The position numbers and the translations under genes are program-made. A stretch of 64,000 bases of DNA from contig JAPZLL010000076.1 of NCBI GenBank assembly GCA_036250225.1, positions 1 through 64,000 on the forward strand, in the 5' to 3' direction. Within the stretch, counting starts at the first letter, position 1. Every line of letters begins with the position of its first letter. The DNA is from Cercophora sp. LCS_1. Its lineage: Eukaryota; Ascomycota; Sordariomycetes; Sordariales; Lasiosphaeriaceae. The notes beneath the pieces are model-generated. The model was not told the DNA's origin and did not search any database. It was given only the letters and a program-made list of their open reading frames with translations. This document shows positions 20,893 through 32,317 of the stretch, one piece after another.

Positions 20893-22604
20893 TTATGTCC
20901 TAATGTTGACAAGGATATCCGCGTTGGGGATATACTGCCTGAAGGTCGGCCCCAGCGACCAATTCTCCAACTTTGAAATGAACTCTTTGGCATCTTCAGT
21001 TAATTCTACCACCCCTTCGTTTCGAACGAGCGCATCCTCGGTAGTGCCCGGCCAGTGACACATCAATGTGTTCGTCATATCAAGCAACCAGCTCATGCCA
21101 ACCTGCAGCAGCGGAAACTGGACCACGTACTCTCTCAGCGCCGGCCACAGCACAAAGTCCACCACCATGGGGTGTGGCATGAACAGCTGGTTCGGAACCG
21201 GTCGAAGCCAGGCTGGTATCGCTTCGAAATACGCCCTGGACGGCTCGATCATCCACCGCATCAGGTTCCAGTAGAGAAACGTCGACGCGAAAACCGTCAC
21301 GTTATAATTTGCTTCCATGATGCTGTGCATGACGCGGATAGCCCACTTGGAGAGCATGGGCGCTTTTTCGAACTCGTCTCGATCAAAGATAGCGCTAACA
21401 TGGAGGCTCTCCCCGATGATCTCAGCGTTGTCCACTCCATTTTTGAGCCTCTCTTGTGCTTCGAGCAGGAAATTGCTGAAAATGCCCTGTAATGTGCCGT
21501 CAAAGTCGGTATGGACCACCATCATGGCCCAGCGTGGCACAAAGAGGTTATCTCGCTGTCTGCTCTGGACCTTGTCTGGGTAGTGGTTGGCCGGGATGCT
21601 TTCCGAGAACGGGAGGTTACCAAAATCGCCGAGGATTTTGGTGTGGATACGCAGTTGGTCTCGGGGTTGTTGGCGACGGAGGTTACGGAAACGACCGGGC
21701 TGGGTCTCCTCGGTCTGGTTTTCTGTTGCTTGCCACACTGCGGGACGAATTATCAGCTCATGGGGTAGTAGTCTATCAAGGGTTACACCTACATATTGTT
21801 TCAAGCTTTTTGCCGTACGTGGCGGGATTGTCGACAGATTTCAGCATGACCACAGTCTCGTTGCTGCCGTCCATGTTTTGTGCACAAAGTGTGGCCGGTG
21901 TGTGGGCCAGCTCGGTGCGATGGAACACGGGAAAAAGAAAGTCACCTATCATGCTGGCCGACCTGGACGGGGCCGTCGATGGGTCGGGCCCTTGGTTTGC
22001 GGCGTTGAAAGACGCTTCGACCGGCCATCGTGACCCTTGGCTAGCTGTGCTCATCGACGGACTGTTACGCACACCGGTTGGCGGGGGACTCGGGACAGAT
22101 GGAGACAGATAAGGGTCGATCAGGGTTTCGAGAGGCTCCCCAAGGCGAAGACGGGCAAAGAGGAGGGCCGACTCGTCGTCGGTTGACGTCCTGAGCTGAT
22201 CGACCAACGTCTCCAAGTGAGACACCCTTGTCCTCAAGACCAGCGTCTCCGCCTTGAGTCTTTCAGACCAGTTCAACCCATCAGGGCCATCGTACGTGCA
22301 CGACAGCTGCCGTTTGGCGCAGTTTGTGCACTGTGGGCGCTGTCCATCACACTGGACGCGGAAATTAGTCCTATACTGCTGTCGCGGACGACGGGGAGAA
22401 CTTGGCCACTTTTATTTTCCTCTGCCTGCACGTCACGCACGGCGATCTCGTTTTTGCCACCGTTGGAAGATCCGCTAACATGCGCGTAGTCGGATTGGGG
22501 TGTTCGAAGGATCCCGCGCGGGACCGCGGCGGAGGGGAGGCCGGTGCCAACTTTCGCATCGTCGATGGCGTCGGCTTGATGACGCGAGTCGAGCGGGAGA
22601 CCAA
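20893..22604 (-). CDS. Zn2Cys6 transcription factor fused to a DUF3425 domain
   Basis: Three exons (22604-22410, 22351-21793, 21737-20893) give 532 residues. The zinc cluster is SPCVTCRQRKIK then C, with Cys56, 59, 66, 73, 76 and 83. An intron splits it just before Cys66, the same place as in the neighbouring copy 2. A coiled coil follows (LKAETLVLRTRVSHLETLV). The C-terminal ~280 residues match DUF3425: LFVPRWAMMVV, then YWNLMRWMIEPSRAYFEAIP, then WLRPVPNQLFMPHPMVVDFV followed by LWPALREYVV. DUF3425 is usually found behind a bZIP region, so the Zn2Cys6 combination is unusual. The frame is intact. The gene is convergent with copy 2, 48 bases apart. Exon 3 placement uses a GTAGGT donor and a CTGAT branch. 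Confidence 0.82.
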
Positions 22605-24799
22605 GGGGAAAACATTGGATTTGTTGCGCAGCTTCTCCTGGCGCCTTTACTGCGCTGCGCGCACTCGCGAAGAATGGTGCGGTTCATCGTGTTCCGCCTC
22701 TGCTGGCCGCAACGTCATTGCCCGTGGTTTGCGCCAAGACGGCCAGTGCGCAGGAACCTGCCGGGAGGGGAGGGGCGGGCAGCGAATTCAGTGGAGACGT
22801 CAAAGCTAATTCACACGTCAACATTCCGTCCTCTGGTCACACTCTGCCACCGGCATTTCGATCGTGCCTCCACTCTAGGCGCCATTAGATCAATGGTACC
22901 ATCGGGGACTCGTCACCCCGCGCCCTGGGCGGCATAGGGGCTGCACGTAAAAAGTCGCCACCCGATCTCAGCCCTCTTGTCGGATCACGGAGTGCTAGGC
23001 TGCTGCAAGAAGCAGAGGGGGCGATCGGCTAACCCAAGGCACACCGGGATCGGAGGCGCCATGTTCTTGACCGGGGTGACAAGGAGTCGGCACTGGTCCG
23101 AAGGCACGGCACGTAGGCACGAGTTCTCAAGATTCGATCCAGTCCGCCCGACCGCCCGACGGACGATTGCCTGTGATAGAATGCCAGTTCTTCTCGGCGC
23201 TGCACATCCGTCAAGAAAGAACACCCGGTTGTTGGGGTGGATCCGGGATTGGATGTCGGACGCCCCGCAGGCAGCGACGGGAGGCGTTGATTGGTGGCGG
23301 TCAAGGGCGCGCCACTAGTCGATTCGACGTGGAATGCTCCAAGTATTTCTGGCGCACCTCGGGAGCTATCCCCATGGAAGATCTGGTTGCAGCAGAGCTG
23401 AGCGCGTGTGCACATTAAGTAGCCTGAAGGGAGCCCCCTCTGCACCCGCTTGTAAGTGCTAAATATTACATCAGATGGCGACCTGGAACCACCTCAAAAG
23501 CAGTTCTGGGCGGAAAAGACACCTTCACACGTTGGCATCCCACAAGGTTTTCCGCTTTTTTTTGGACGTGTCTTGACGTGTCTTTGGTCGGCCAAACTAT
23601 CATCGAACATTGAAAGAAGGGTCCAGGCCCGGTGTCGGATTGATGACGGGACCTGACGCAAAGTGGGTCCAGCAGCTTTTGCGCTCGGCGGGCCACCCTG
23701 CGATTCTGATTGGACCAGAGGCTCTGCATCAGCAAAGGACGGCTCCGTCCCACCCGCCAGCATCTCTGAATCCCCTCCATAGTTATCGGTGAGCGGACTC
23801 GACTTTTGTGGGAACGGATCCAAACCAAGTTTGCAACCAGCCAGCATCGTTATTGTGCACACCTTGTCCTGTTCCCAACCAATCGAGGTGACGTGGCGTG
23901 ACCAAGTAGACTCTTCGCTTCCATTGATTCCATGTCGGGTTGCTGCTCTTCTTGACCTGACTCCTCCAGCTGGGCCATGTGGGCAATGTCTGCACCCTGA
24001 GCGCTGCGAAGCGACGCCCCGGCCAAGTGCTTGCCTGGATTGGAATAAATGCCCCGCTCCTCCAGGGAGCCTCCGAGATCGCCGTCTGCACTTTCCTATC
24101 CAAGTGTGTAGCCGTGGGTTGCGGTTTCCTCCTCGTCTGCTCAGCGAACGAGGCCTATCCCTCCCATCATCAAGAGGCCCGGCCCCGATTGCCCCCCCAC
24201 GGCAATCCCAACAAAGTCTCGGCAGGAATCCTCCTCGTGGATGCCACCTCTGTCCCATCACGCTCCCACATTCTCCTCATCAACCCCAATCTAATTCCCC
24301 TCCCCGCTCCAACATTGCTATCTGCTGGGGCTGGCACCCTCACGACGCAAAACTGGAAAGACCTGGCTCCCTTCGACTGTGCCCTCCTCTGAGTGTTTGA
24401 CTTGGCGCAACGCAAGCCCACCTATTCCGCAGACAGGCTCGACGCGTTCGACGACCGCCCAACCAGCTGGGTCTGGACTGCAAAAAAGCCATAGACCCCT
24501 CGACCGGCCTCGAATTGACAGATCCATACCACCCGCACCCTACCAATCTCGACGAAACTGTCCCCCAACCGACTCGATTCGACCCAGGCTCGAGGCTCGG
24601 CGCTGCAAGTCTCGCCATCGGCGATGCACCACCTCCTGTACTCCTGCCCAGCGGCGATCGGCAATAAGCCCATCCCAGCAGACGGTATCAGCGAGGCCCG
24701 AAACAGCCACTAGCCATCCACCCTGCCATTGTTCTTTGCCGAAATACCTGCTTGCTTCCCGTCTGGCGCCTGAACGATCCACCCGTCAACCCTCCAGCG
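22605..24799. other. Long gene-free region between the two regulator genes
   Basis: About 2.2 kb separate the divergent Zn2Cys6-DUF3425 and bZIP genes. Open frames of up to ~255 codons occur here, but they are rich in Arg/Pro/Gly/Ser, have no start context or motif and overlap each other on both strands, as expected by chance in GC-rich DNA. It probably holds both promoters and a long 5' leader. No transposon ends were recognised. Confidence 0.45.
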
Positions 24800-25821
24800 A
24801 TGGGCCATCCAAAAACTGGCCTTGAAACCCCCTTCAACCCGACCGACGAACCCCCAACCCACGATGGAACCGGATCCCTCGGTGTGGAAACCCACCAGCA
24901 TGACAGCTCCTCATACTCTCCTAGCCCTTGGGCATCTGCACAATGCGCGACTGCTGGTTGGGGATGGCCCAGCGACTCCCACTGGGCGTCACAGACTGCC
25001 CTCCCCCTCGACACGTCGGCGGTAGCGACTCCGCAGCACGACTTTTCCTCCGTCATGCCGAACTATCTATCCGCGATGGAAACCTTACCAGGTGACCGAC
25101 CAGCAATATATGCTCCACCAATGACTTCCTTCTCGACAAGTCAACAAACCCTTTCGAGTGATGGCGGATACTGGTGGGTCACACCAGGATCCAGCTCTGC
25201 TGACCATTCGGCCGCCCCCGGCCAGTATGATGAAGTAAGTGCTTTATGGACGAGATGGTATCAGGTCGATGCCAGAGCTTGATTCGCTGACTCGGCTCGC
25301 CGAAGACGACAGATTGCCAGAGGTCACAAGACAACGACGCTCCGCCGGAAGAGCCCCCAAAAAAGAAACGAGGACGGCCGCGTCTGTACCTTGACTCGGG
25401 CAGACGGATCCCACGGGCGGCCGAGATGAGGACGTCGACTTTGGGGACAGCCAGCACCAGGCTTGACGGTAATGCTACACCAGCCCTGGCTTCCGGCAAA
25501 GCCAGGCTCAGTGCTCCAACCACACCGACCAAAAGCGATGCCGAGAGAGAGCAGGTGCGTTCTCGAAACCGCGCGGCGGCGACGAGGTACAGGAACAAAA
25601 TGTCAGCGGCTGCAGAGGCGCTGGAAGCCCAAATGGAGGAGTTGTCAGGTCAGCGAGTCTCATTGTCCGCCTCTGCTGGCCAGCTTCGCAACGAGATCTA
25701 TGAGCTCAAGAGCCAGGTGTTTGTGCACAGCAACTGCAACGACCCTCTCATAAACGGTTATCTGGCACAGGCGGCTCAGCAGGTGCATACGTCGCTACCA
25801 AGTACGGGTCGAGCTGCTTGA
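24800..25821 (+). CDS. bZIP transcription factor with AT-hook-like motif
   Basis: Two exons (24800-25234, 25321-25821; intron 86 bases, GTAAGT donor, CTGAC branch) give 311 residues. The N-terminal 145 residues are low-complexity Ser/Pro/Thr-rich, typical of an activation region. PKKKRGRPRLY at residues 158-168 is AT-hook-like. The bZIP basic region is REQVRSRNRAAATRYRNK (221-238, N-x7-R spacing). The heptads run through LEAQMEELSGQRVSL to EIYELKSQVFVH. The end NCNDPLINGYL matches the tail of Atf21-like fungal bZIPs. No DUF3425 follows. The frame is also open from a TTG at 24752; the first ATG at 24800 is used. Confidence 0.85.
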
Positions 25822-26074
25822 GGGAAAACGTCATCGCCGGGGGTAGTGACGTTTCTCCGGGACGTGATCTTCACACGGCGAAGTGGTGATCGGTTTGTTG
25901 TTACAATAGTGGTGATTTACAATGGAACGAATTATAATTACCTCAGGCGTCAGGGTCAGAGCAGAGTACAAAAGCTAAACTCTGGTTTTATTTTATCGTT
26001 GGGACTCGTGTTTACCCAACGTCGCTTTGACCCTAGCCGTGCCAAATAACACCATCCTCGTGTTATCTGCCGTG

Positions 26075-27372
26075 TTACACCATCTTGCATATCCCAACCT
26101 TGATAATCTGCCTCCCCACTGTAACAAACATGCCGATTGGTGTCACAAAAATTGCCGTCCCAATCACAACATTGATAACAAGCGCCAGCGTGGCAAGCGT
26201 CATAGCCACAGCCCCAACAAGCACCTTTTGATGAAACTTTAGATTCCCACCCTTGATCACCCGCCAGAAGACAGAGGAGATGTCGCCCAGAAACTTGAGC
26301 GAATGCGTATACGTGTGCTTCTGGACATAACCCACTGGTACACCAAACATGATGGACGTGATCAACCAACTCCAGATCCACCCCTTTTCTTCCGTCGTTG
26401 ATTCGGGACCGGGCTGGAACTTGGTCCAGAAACCAATCAGAATAAACGGCAACGCAACGAGTCCGATGCCGATCAGGTACAGCGCTTTCTTGAATACTCG
26501 CGCAGCGGGGTGCGGATGTGTCAGGTTCCATTCTGAGACGTAGCCGACCGTTCCATGGGCGAAACCGCCTAGGCCTTTCGCCTCTTCGAGGAGGTCGGTC
26601 TCGACGAGGTACAGGGTTGAGTAGTTGGGACAGGTGATGTTGGCGGCCAAATTGGTGAGGGACATGAGGATGTACGGGATCACGGTCAAGCTGCTTTGTG
26701 TGAAGCCGAAGAGGGCGAACTGTGCTTTGGAGGCTTGGTAGACGGTTAAGCTGCCGGCTATTGTTTGGGCGAGGGAGGCGGCGATTTTGACAAAGTTGTA
26801 GTCGCAGCTGATGGTGTTGGAGGTGTAGCCTGTGGCAGTTTTGCCGGAGGACGGCGAGATGGCGAGGGGCTGAACGGAGTAGTCCCGTGGGAGAAGGGTG
26901 ATGTCGTAGCCTGCCGGAAGGTGGATGAGGCCGTGGATGGAGGCGTTGGCGGAGGAGAGAGAGAGGGGTGCCACTGTGAAGGCTGAATGTGTCAGTTCAG
27001 GGGGTGTTGCAAGGGAGCTTGAAAGTTGAAGTGGGGTGGCCTACTTTGGAGATTGTTGTCGTAGGTGTATGCGATGCTCCCTGATGGGTCCTGGACAACC
27101 TTGTACACACAGCACAGTGCACCCGCGCGACGGGCTCGCTCGAGTGCATCTCGGCCGAAGCATGCTTGCCTCGCGATGATGCGCAGGGCGGCATATATGC
27201 CCTTGTATGGTACCAGAAGAGACCATAACCCAGCGTCTCCTGCTGCAATGTGTGATGAGCCGGGTGATATCAGGACTGTGACTGCGTGGGCAAGGTAGTT
27301 GATTAGGAAGACGGTCAGCACGTCGGTGACGGTAGCCTTGCGGCAGACGACTTGTTCCGAGTCGGAATCCAT
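26075..27372 (-). CDS. Unknown multi-pass membrane protein
   Basis: Two exons (27372-27045, 26982-26075; intron 62 bases) give 411 residues. Hydrophobic segments occur near the N-terminus (VLTVFLINYLAHAVTVLI), mid-protein (AASLAQTIAGSLTVYQA; FGFTQSSLTVIPYILMSLTN) and in the C-terminal third (ALYLIGIGLVALPFILIGFW; WSWLITSIMFGVPVGYV; LVGAVAMTLATLALVINVVI; IFVTPIGMFVTV). Between the first and second clusters lies a probably lumenal or extracellular loop with N-glycosylation sequons (NAS near SSANASIH). The layout resembles orphan integral membrane proteins common in Pezizomycotina. No transporter signature is visible and no function is proposed. Confidence 0.75.
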
Positions 27373-28229
27373 GGTATGTTGCTGGCACTTTTAACGCCAA
27401 GGCAAAAACGATCCGCCTGTAGGTTTGTACTGTTGGACCATCGATGGGAGAAGTGTCAAAACGAAGTGCGGGAACAACGCAACGCGACTGAAAAAGGAGA
27501 CTCAGCCGCTTCTGAGGCCTCAGCTCCGATGCTATTTCGAAACCACCCTGGCATGTGGCGTCAACTCCTGCATGGGTGCGGGGACCGCCCCAATTGAGGT
27601 CTAGGCTCGATTGCAGAGCCTGATGGAGATGCCGTGTGACATATTGTCACCTCATTTCCGACGGGCTTGGTTTTTCACAGTCGAAAAAAAAAACATTTGT
27701 TGACAGCCGACCAGCCCGCAGAGATTAATCGTGAGAGGTGATCGAAAGCTGCGTTGCTTGCGGGTTTTTCCAGTGTATAACGATGACAAAAAATAGTTCA
27801 AGGGGTGGTGGCAGTGATGCATCAAATAGCCGCCCTGTCCGCATGGGTGGCGCGTGATGAAACCATGCAGCCCGGAGCCTTACCAAACCAATGTTCCCAA
27901 ACTAACAACCACACACACAACTGCAACTGAAGGTTTTGAAGATTGAAGAACGTGAGTCTGAAATCCCCAACCGGAAAAAAAAGAAAGAAAAAGGCAGATA
28001 GTATTTGAGAATTCAAATTACGGCTTGATAGTTGACCACTCAAGCTGCTAACCCGGCCTGAGGAGCTGTATTCTGCTAAACTACATCATCAGCTTATTCT
28101 ACGGCCACATAACTCACAAACACTAACCGCATTATCCGGCGTTTCCGAAAATTTGACGTTATATAGATAGCAAACCATCAAGGCCTCTTCTTCTGCTCAA
28201 AACGAACCCATCATTAACCGTAACAGCAC
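27373..28229. other. Intergenic region
   Basis: About 860 bases upstream of the membrane protein gene and downstream of the second NmrA-like gene, both on the minus strand. A ten-base A run lies near 27685-27694. Nothing coding was recognised apart from a possible short extra exon of the NmrA-like gene at about 28150-28187. Confidence 0.35.
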
Positions 28230-28980
28230 TCACGAAAGCTTGCTTATAGCAGGCATCTTCCCAATCCACTTCGTCTTCCCGTCCTCGACTGCGTCCACCA
28301 GCCACCTCGCAAGTCGTGCTCTCTTTTGAGACGCAGACCAACCGGGCTCACCGATATAACCCTCAAATATCTCTCCATCCTCACGATCCTGCTTCCAAGA
28401 CGCCTCATCCGAGCCGCCGGGGATGCCAGCAATCCGGTACACGGTCCAGTCCAGTCCCTCGGCCTCCTTGACAAACAGGTCGCCGATAGCTAAGATAAGA
28501 TGGTATGCGGATGCTGCAAGAGCTCGAACCAGGCCCAATATCAACAGCCGCTGAATTGAAAACTTGTCTTCGGGGGCAGGGATCGAGACAGTTCCCATGG
28601 CAAAGATGCGCTTCACACCGTGTGTTCGCATGGCCTCGAAAACAGACCTGTAAAAGTTGACAAAGGGTGCTGCATCTAGACCATGTCGCTCGTTGGGACC
28701 GAGAAGAGAGACAACAACTCGTGCATTTTGAACAGCGGTTGAGATGGCCTCCTTATCGTTGAGCTCGCCTTGGACGACCTGGGTGGGTTAGGCCAAGCGC
28801 AAGAATTCCATTCCGGGACTGAGCGGAACCCACTTCAAGCTTTGGGCTGCCCAAAAGTTCCTTGGGGATTTTGGACGGGTTCCGTGCAAACGCGATAGTT
28901 TCGTGGTTGCGGTAGAGGAGTTCTCTCAGCAGACAGATGCCTGCGGGGCCGGTGCCCCCAAAAACAAGGACCTTGGACAT
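28230..28980 (-). CDS. NmrA-like / NAD(P)-binding Rossmann protein, copy 2
   Basis: Two exons (28980-28834, 28778-28230) give 231 residues. The N-terminus MSKVLVFGGTGPAGICLLRE has the GxxGxxG loop. ARNPSKIP, VVSLLGPNERHG, KRIFAMGTVSIP, DLFVKEAEGLDWTVYR and RARLARWLVDAVED follow the layout of short NAD(P)H-binding (SDR-a5-like) proteins. The predicted end at 28230 lies inside a GTGAGT donor-like sequence. A 44-base intron there, ending at a GAGCAG, would replace the last residue with about eleven others. It is divergent from the SnoaL-like gene, 743 bases away. Substrate unknown. Confidence 0.82.
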
Positions 28981-29723
28981 GGTTGTTGATAATTCTGCCA
29001 AGCCGATCGGCTTACAGTCGGTGCTTCTATCAAAACTTGTATTATATCAACAATCTGGATCTTGGATTCTCATTTCCCATAATTATTCAGCAACTCATGC
29101 TGGCTGGCCATTTAGTCAGCCGGCCGGTGTGCGGGGTCGTGGGTGTCATCACTCCCCGGCTCGGAGGATTCCAATTGCCGAGTGTCAAGCGCGCCGACAG
29201 GATGCGCAAAGTGCCCCATTGGGATGTTTGAGATATTGATCGACGTCAGGAGTTGATGAGCTGAAGGATAGCCCCAGGCATATCCCGCTACTTTCATGTT
29301 GACTTTGCCTCGGAATCACCTTGCCAGCTAACCGCAGCTCGGACATTGTGGGTGAAGGGGGGTTCGGCTCGATTTCTCGCTTCAACCGAGTGAAATTGCA
29401 ATATATCAGCGCGGTTTGTGAACAGGAACCAGACAGCGCCGAAACACCAATCTCGTGAAACGTCCAGATAAGGGTTTTCTCGAGGCAACGAGAAACTGAC
29501 TCGCTTTTCGTCAACCGTGTCACCGGAATTCGGACCTCCGACCAGAAATCCCGAACCCTTTCCACTTTACTCCCCCTCATCTCAATTCCGCAACCGTGAG
29601 ACAACAGATTACACACCTAAGCTCTCTCCGATTTCAACTCAATCCGGAAATCACATCTGCCCTCTGACTATCCAGTCTCTTTCACTTATTCATCTATCAT
29701 TGGCCCCATACTTACTCGCCAAC
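28981..29723. other. Divergent intergenic region between NmrA-like copy 2 and the SnoaL-like gene
   Basis: About 740 bases. The part nearest the SnoaL-like gene is pyrimidine-rich on the plus strand, as in many fungal promoters. No other signal was defined. Confidence 0.35.
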
Positions 29724-30119
29724 ATGTCCACCTTCCCCGACACAACCGCACTCCTCCGCTACCTCTACGCTGACCTCACTCGCATCTCAGAGATCGTCTC
29801 GGACGAGATCGTCCTCCACACGGCGGACCGCGATCTCCATTCACCTCCCAAGGCGCCCGTAAAAGGCGTTGCAGCTGTTCAAGCACACGAAGAGGCATTG
29901 ATTGCGTCGACGGGAGGAACGCTCGTCATGGATGTCCAGAGTCTCACCGCGAATGAGCATTTCGGAACCTCTTTGGGTGTTTTGAGAGCGACCAAGGCCG
30001 GCAAGGAGGACTTGGCGATTCCGTTTTGCGGCGTTTGGCGGTTCAAGGGTGGCAAAGCGGTTGAGCATTGGGAGCAGGCGGCTGATATGAAGGCGTTTCT
30101 GAAGTGGGTTAATGAGTAA
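29724..30119 (+). CDS. SnoaL-like / NTF2-fold small protein
   Basis: Intronless, 131 residues, starting at the ATG at 29724 (CCAACATGTCC). The frame is open further upstream, but without protein-like sequence. An N-terminal helix (LLRYLYADLTRIS) is followed by DEIVLHTADRD, KGVAAVQAHEEALIAS, FCGVWRFKGGKAVEHWEQA and DMKAFLKW. This is the pattern of SnoaL-like and ketosteroid-isomerase-like alpha+beta barrels (HE near the core, W-F--GK--EHWE at the end). Such proteins range from polyketide cyclases to dehydratases or binding proteins. Function here is unknown. Confidence 0.8.
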   Translation: MSTFPDTTALLRYLYADLTRISEIVSDEIVLHTADRDLHSPPKAPVKGVAAVQAHEEALIASTGGTLVMDVQSLTANEHFGTSLGVLRATKAGKEDLAIPFCGVWRFKGGKAVEHWEQAADMKAFLKWVNE

Positions 30120-30680
30120 ACGATAGGGTGAGCTGGAGGTCGATGATAGATGATGCGAGAAATATAACTGTGCCTAAGGACATTCACCCCGCTTCCCTGT
30201 TCCCAATTCGCTTGATGCCCGATCCAATTGCTTTTTATCCGTTCGCCACATCAAAGGCTTCCATAGCCCACCACTTCTCTACGGACATAAACCCCTTCAA
30301 CTGCCCCCAGAACCTGCAGAAGCCAACCAAGGCACTTCTGAGACACCCTCCTCCAGCTCACTACATCTGGAGCTCCACACTCTCGACACCCCTCCTGCAG
30401 ATCCCCAAGCGGCGACGCTCACAATGGAGTCGAATCGTCCGCCCATAAGCCAGGTAGAACAACGTCCTTCCTCTGAGCTTTCGCAACACTCGAATGCGCC
30501 GCACCTAACTGCTACGGGCCCCCACTCTTGCGATTCGGGGCCCAGAAAGGTCGAACTTCATCGGTTGCGTCAGTCTTGTCAACAGATCTTCAAAACGTCG
30601 AAGATTATGTGAGAATACTTGTCTGGCGAGACGGCGAAGGATGGAAAGAAGCAAGCTTCACCCTTTGATCCAGGTACTCG
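30120..30680. other. Intergenic, degraded sequence before a HET relic
   Basis: About 560 bases. A 62-codon frame at 30424-30612 may be the decayed N-terminal lead of the TOL-type HET relic that follows, but similarity is too weak to claim it. Confidence 0.3.
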
Positions 30681-30689
30681 ATGATACAG

Positions 30690-31345
30690 TCCTTGGTGGC
30701 TGCCACTTTTGCACAATGGTAGCAGAAACAATTCGCAAACGTTCCGGAGACCTTGCTGCTTCTTGCTAGCATCCTGTCCTTCTCGTCACGATGCCATTTT
30801 ACTCATCCAATGCTTCTTTTAAGGTCGATGTTTTCCTTAGTGAGCCAGAGACAGACATCATGGATAAGACTCATAGTTTACTTAAATGGCTAGAAGTACG
30901 GCGCCATAGCCAGGGCTACATCGGCATACAACACACCGTCACAGCCACTGCGGGTGTGGGGCTCAAATACCTTTGGGTCGACTCACTTTGCATATTTCAA
31001 GATTCGGTGAATGATTGGGCAAGAGAGGCAGCCAGGATGGCGCCCGTCTATGAAAACGCGACTTGCACAATTGCTGCCGCTGCCGCTGCCAATCCGTCGG
31101 GCGGATGCTTTGTCGAGAGAGATCCCCTGCTTCTCAACCACTGCCTCGTTCCCAGAACCCTAGATTGAGGCTTGATGGCAATCCCGCTACGGTCAGCCAA
31201 GCATATCTTGGCCGTACTACGAGAGCTACCGCTTTTCCGGCGAGTGTTGTGTTCCAAGAGCAGCTACTGTCACCACGTGTGCTTTTCTATGGTGACAAAG
31301 GCATTCACTAGAAGTGGGGAGTCGGAACCGCCCATGAAATACCGC
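30690..31345 (+). pseudogene. TOL-type HET-domain gene relic with several stops and frameshifts
   Basis: Pieces of a TOL-like HET protein can be read in order. A GGCHFC segment lies at ~30690. The strongest piece is LKYLWVDSLCIFQDS, then DWAREAARMAPVYENATCTI, AAAAAANPSGGCFVERDP (nt ~30963-31130). Later, in another frame, VVFQEQLLSPRVLFYGDKGIH (~31246-31308) matches the RAWVFQE-LLSPRVL motif. A TAG at 31309-31311 sits where the family has the Trp of W-C, and another stop precedes 30791. The SYVWG segment is missing. Stops, frame changes and a deletion show this is dead. The pieces match TOL-type HETs more than the other HET copies in this window. Confidence 0.78.
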
Positions 31346-31732
31346 CCTCAGCAAAAAAAACACCAGACTCTGCGAATGTATATCTTTCGTTACGTCTACT
31401 AGAGGAAGCGGTGGAGTGATAAAGAGTTCTAGAAAATCGGCTCATTGAAGTGGAACCACTGGGACTTTCACTACAGCAGTATGAGAGTAATCGCAGCTCA
31501 GTGGGGACGTCTTTGCGGGCCTAGAGCTGAAATTAGAATCTTCTAGATGTAAATCGCGAACCACGAAGGAACCTACCAATTTAAATCTATCCTGCAGACC
31601 CACTTCCGGTGCTTATCACCAATCAACGTTCTCTCCGAGCTCAAACTCTTCAGCTTTATTTCTTCCCTCAGCTTCACCGACACCCTGTACCACCTGCCTA
31701 GTTGCCTTATCTCAACAACAGGCCTACCAACC
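31346..31732. other. Intergenic region upstream of the methyltransferase
   Basis: About 390 bases with no gene recognised. The last ~120 bases are pyrimidine-rich, like a fungal core promoter or 5' leader. Confidence 0.35.
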
Positions 31733-32317
31733 ATGCCCCCCAACTTCGAATCCCCAGCCTACTGGGAAACCCGATTCCAGAACGAAACATCATTCGAATG
31801 GCTCATCGACTCATCAACCTTCCTCGCCCTGATCAGGCCTTATATCAACGCCGTCGCCCAATCAAGCCCAATCCTCCACCTCGGGTCTGGCACCAGCGAT
31901 CTCCACGTACACCTCTACAAAGCAGGCTACACAAACATTACAAATCTCGACTATGAACCTCTCGCACTCGAACGTGGCAAAGCCCTCGAACAGGCTGCGC
32001 TGGGCGTTATCAAAACGAGTTATGTCCAAGCTGACGTGACAGATATGGATCTCGGCAAGAAGTTCAGTCTGGCGATTGATAAGAGCACGGCAGATGCGGT
32101 TTCTTGCGGGGAAGAGGGTGCAATGAAAAGGATGACTGAGAATGTGAGAAACCACTTGGTTGAGGGCGGCGTTTGGGTGTCAATGAGCTTCTCGGAGTGG
32201 AGATTTGAGGGGATTGAAAGATGGGATGTGGAACTTGTGGGCAAGGTGCCGACGGAGAAGAAGAGGGAGACGGATCCGGATATATATATGTTTTGTTTTC
32301 TTTTGAGGGCGAAGTGA
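31733..32317 (+). CDS. Class I SAM-dependent methyltransferase (EEF1A-KMT4/METTL13-like)
   Basis: Intronless, 194 residues, starting at the ATG at 31733. The sequence begins with a YWETRFQNETSFEWL lead, followed by motif I ILHLGSGTSDL, the acidic motif-II residue in ITNLDYEP, the adenine-binding QADVTDM, and the post-I segment FSLAIDKSTADAV. This order is that of small lysine methyltransferases such as EEF1A-KMT4 and METTL13-type enzymes, which modify translation factors or mitochondrial proteins. The DKGTLDA motif of the family appears as DKSTADA. The substrate cannot be stated. It is compact and intact. Confidence 0.85.
   Translation: MPPNFESPAYWETRFQNETSFEWLIDSSTFLALIRPYINAVAQSSPILHLGSGTSDLHVHLYKAGYTNITNLDYEPLALERGKALEQAALGVIKTSYVQADVTDMDLGKKFSLAIDKSTADAVSCGEEGAMKRMTENVRNHLVEGGVWVSMSFSEWRFEGIERWDVELVGKVPTEKKRETDPDIYMFCFLLRAK

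Noticed and set aside
23494..24400. Overlapping long frames on both strands (255 and 203 codons)
   Set aside because: Both have shadow-like composition and no protein features; the region is better explained as promoter and leader of the flanking regulators.
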